From an uncultured Thalassospira sp. (lineage in GTDB: Bacteria > Pseudomonadota > Alphaproteobacteria > Rhodospirillales_A > Thalassospiraceae): DNA of 16,165 nt. A program made the position numbers and the translations under genes. How positions within the stretch are numbered: the stretch's first letter is position 1; every line of letters begins with the position of its first letter. The DNA lies in NCBI GenBank assembly GCA_946885765.1, contig CAMPHD010000030.1:1-16165 (forward strand), read 5' to 3'. The notes below the pieces were generated by a model. It worked only from the letters and a program-made list of their open reading frames with translations. It ran no database searches and was not told the DNA's origin. Positions 15,723 to 16,165 of the stretch are shown here, in pieces.

Positions 15723-16165
15723 CTATCTTTTACGTGTTCTCGACGGTTTCGGCTTTGGCTTGACTTCCTTTTCCCGGTGGATTTCCGGGGTCAGGAATTT
15801 GGTCGGTGTTTTCGGATCAAAATTAAGCGCCTTGATGGTTGCGCTGAAATGTTCGGGCACGGGGGCCTCGATCACGACCCGATGGCCGGTAACAGGATGG
15901 GGAAAATCAATCGCACGCGCATGCAGATGCATCTGGTTTGACAGACCATCCATGAATGCTTTGGCCCCGCCATATTTACCATCGCCAAGGATCGGGCATT
16001 CCATTGCCTGGCAATGGGCGCGCAACTGGTGGGTACGCCCGGTCAGTGGCGACAGGGCAAGCCACGCCGCCCGACGTCCGGCACGGGCAAGCTGACGATA
16101 AATCGTCTGGGCCGATTTGCCCTCTTTCTCGTCGATCATCATCTTTTCGCCGCCCTTGCCGCCAT
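15723..16165 (-). CDS. RluA-family rRNA/tRNA pseudouridine synthase, 3' part
   Basis: The C-terminal 147 or so residues of an RluA/RluC-type pseudouridine synthase; the frame remains open to the right edge, so the N-terminus and the catalytic aspartate motif (HRLD) are outside. These enzymes isomerise uridine to pseudouridine in rRNA or tRNA. The visible part has the conserved SPLTGRTHQLRAHCQAM and LGDGKYGG segments that bind the RNA and form the active-site wall, the HLHARAIDFPHP stretch, and then a variable lysine/arginine-rich tail (PKPKPSRTRKR) that may aid RNA binding. Just inside the edge is a GGKGGEKMM segment typical of the region after the catalytic domain's first half. Whether it is RluC, RluD or another paralogue cannot be told from this part. 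Confidence 0.88.
   Translation of the reverse strand, partial: GGKGGEKMMIDEKEGKSAQTIYRQLARAGRRAAWLALSPLTGRTHQLRAHCQAMECPILGDGKYGGAKAFMDGLSNQMHLHARAIDFPHPVTGHRVVIEAPVPEHFSATIKALNFDPKTPTKFLTPEIHREKEVKPKPKPSRTRKR

Overview
The window looks like chromosomal DNA of an alphaproteobacterium, most likely of the Rhodospirillales/Thalassospira type. The main reasons are an ATP12-type F1-ATPase assembly chaperone (a family of alphaproteobacteria and mitochondria), a DUF1244 protein, a two-gene propionyl-CoA carboxylase and a moderate G+C of a little over 50% in most genes. The genus is an inference from family content, not from a search.

Left part (1-6308), all on the minus strand. An exported e(P4)-like acid phosphatase stands alone at the edge. 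A compact three-gene unit follows (HAD phosphatase, DUF1244 protein, acylphosphatase), with an overlapping stop/start and a terminator-like hairpin at its end. Then comes the propionyl-CoA carboxylase operon pccB-pccA, which turns propionyl-CoA into methylmalonyl-CoA and ends in a clear intrinsic terminator. The 307-base region upstream of pccB has no gene but holds several short palindromes and spaced GGAAT repeats.

Middle part (6616-9227). A type-1 ABC-exporter membrane domain has no ATPase domain. It is followed by a strikingly AT-rich gene for a SEC-C zinc-motif protein that looks horizontally acquired, and then, convergently, by the ATP12 chaperone. This junction is the most unusual place in the window: the transporter reading frame stops where a nucleotide-binding domain would normally begin, and the foreign-looking gene starts 43 bases later.

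Right part (9493-16165). An NMT1/SsuA-like ABC importer operon (binding protein, ATPase, permease) has a 9-bp hairpin after the binding-protein gene and a bidirectional terminator at its end. Next are a Tat-exported dienelactone hydrolase-like protein (minus), a HAD-IA hydrolase (plus), an overlapping minus-strand pair (HAD-IA phosphatase then SRPBCC/AHSA1 protein), a 90-aa conserved-looking small protein (plus), a shared terminator, and the 3' part of an RluA-family pseudouridine synthase gene that runs off the right edge.

Most of the window is ordinary housekeeping and transport. I did not find a convincing new multi-gene system. The best leads are the TMD-only ABC protein next to the AT-rich SEC-C gene, and several palindromic sites in the intergenic regions.
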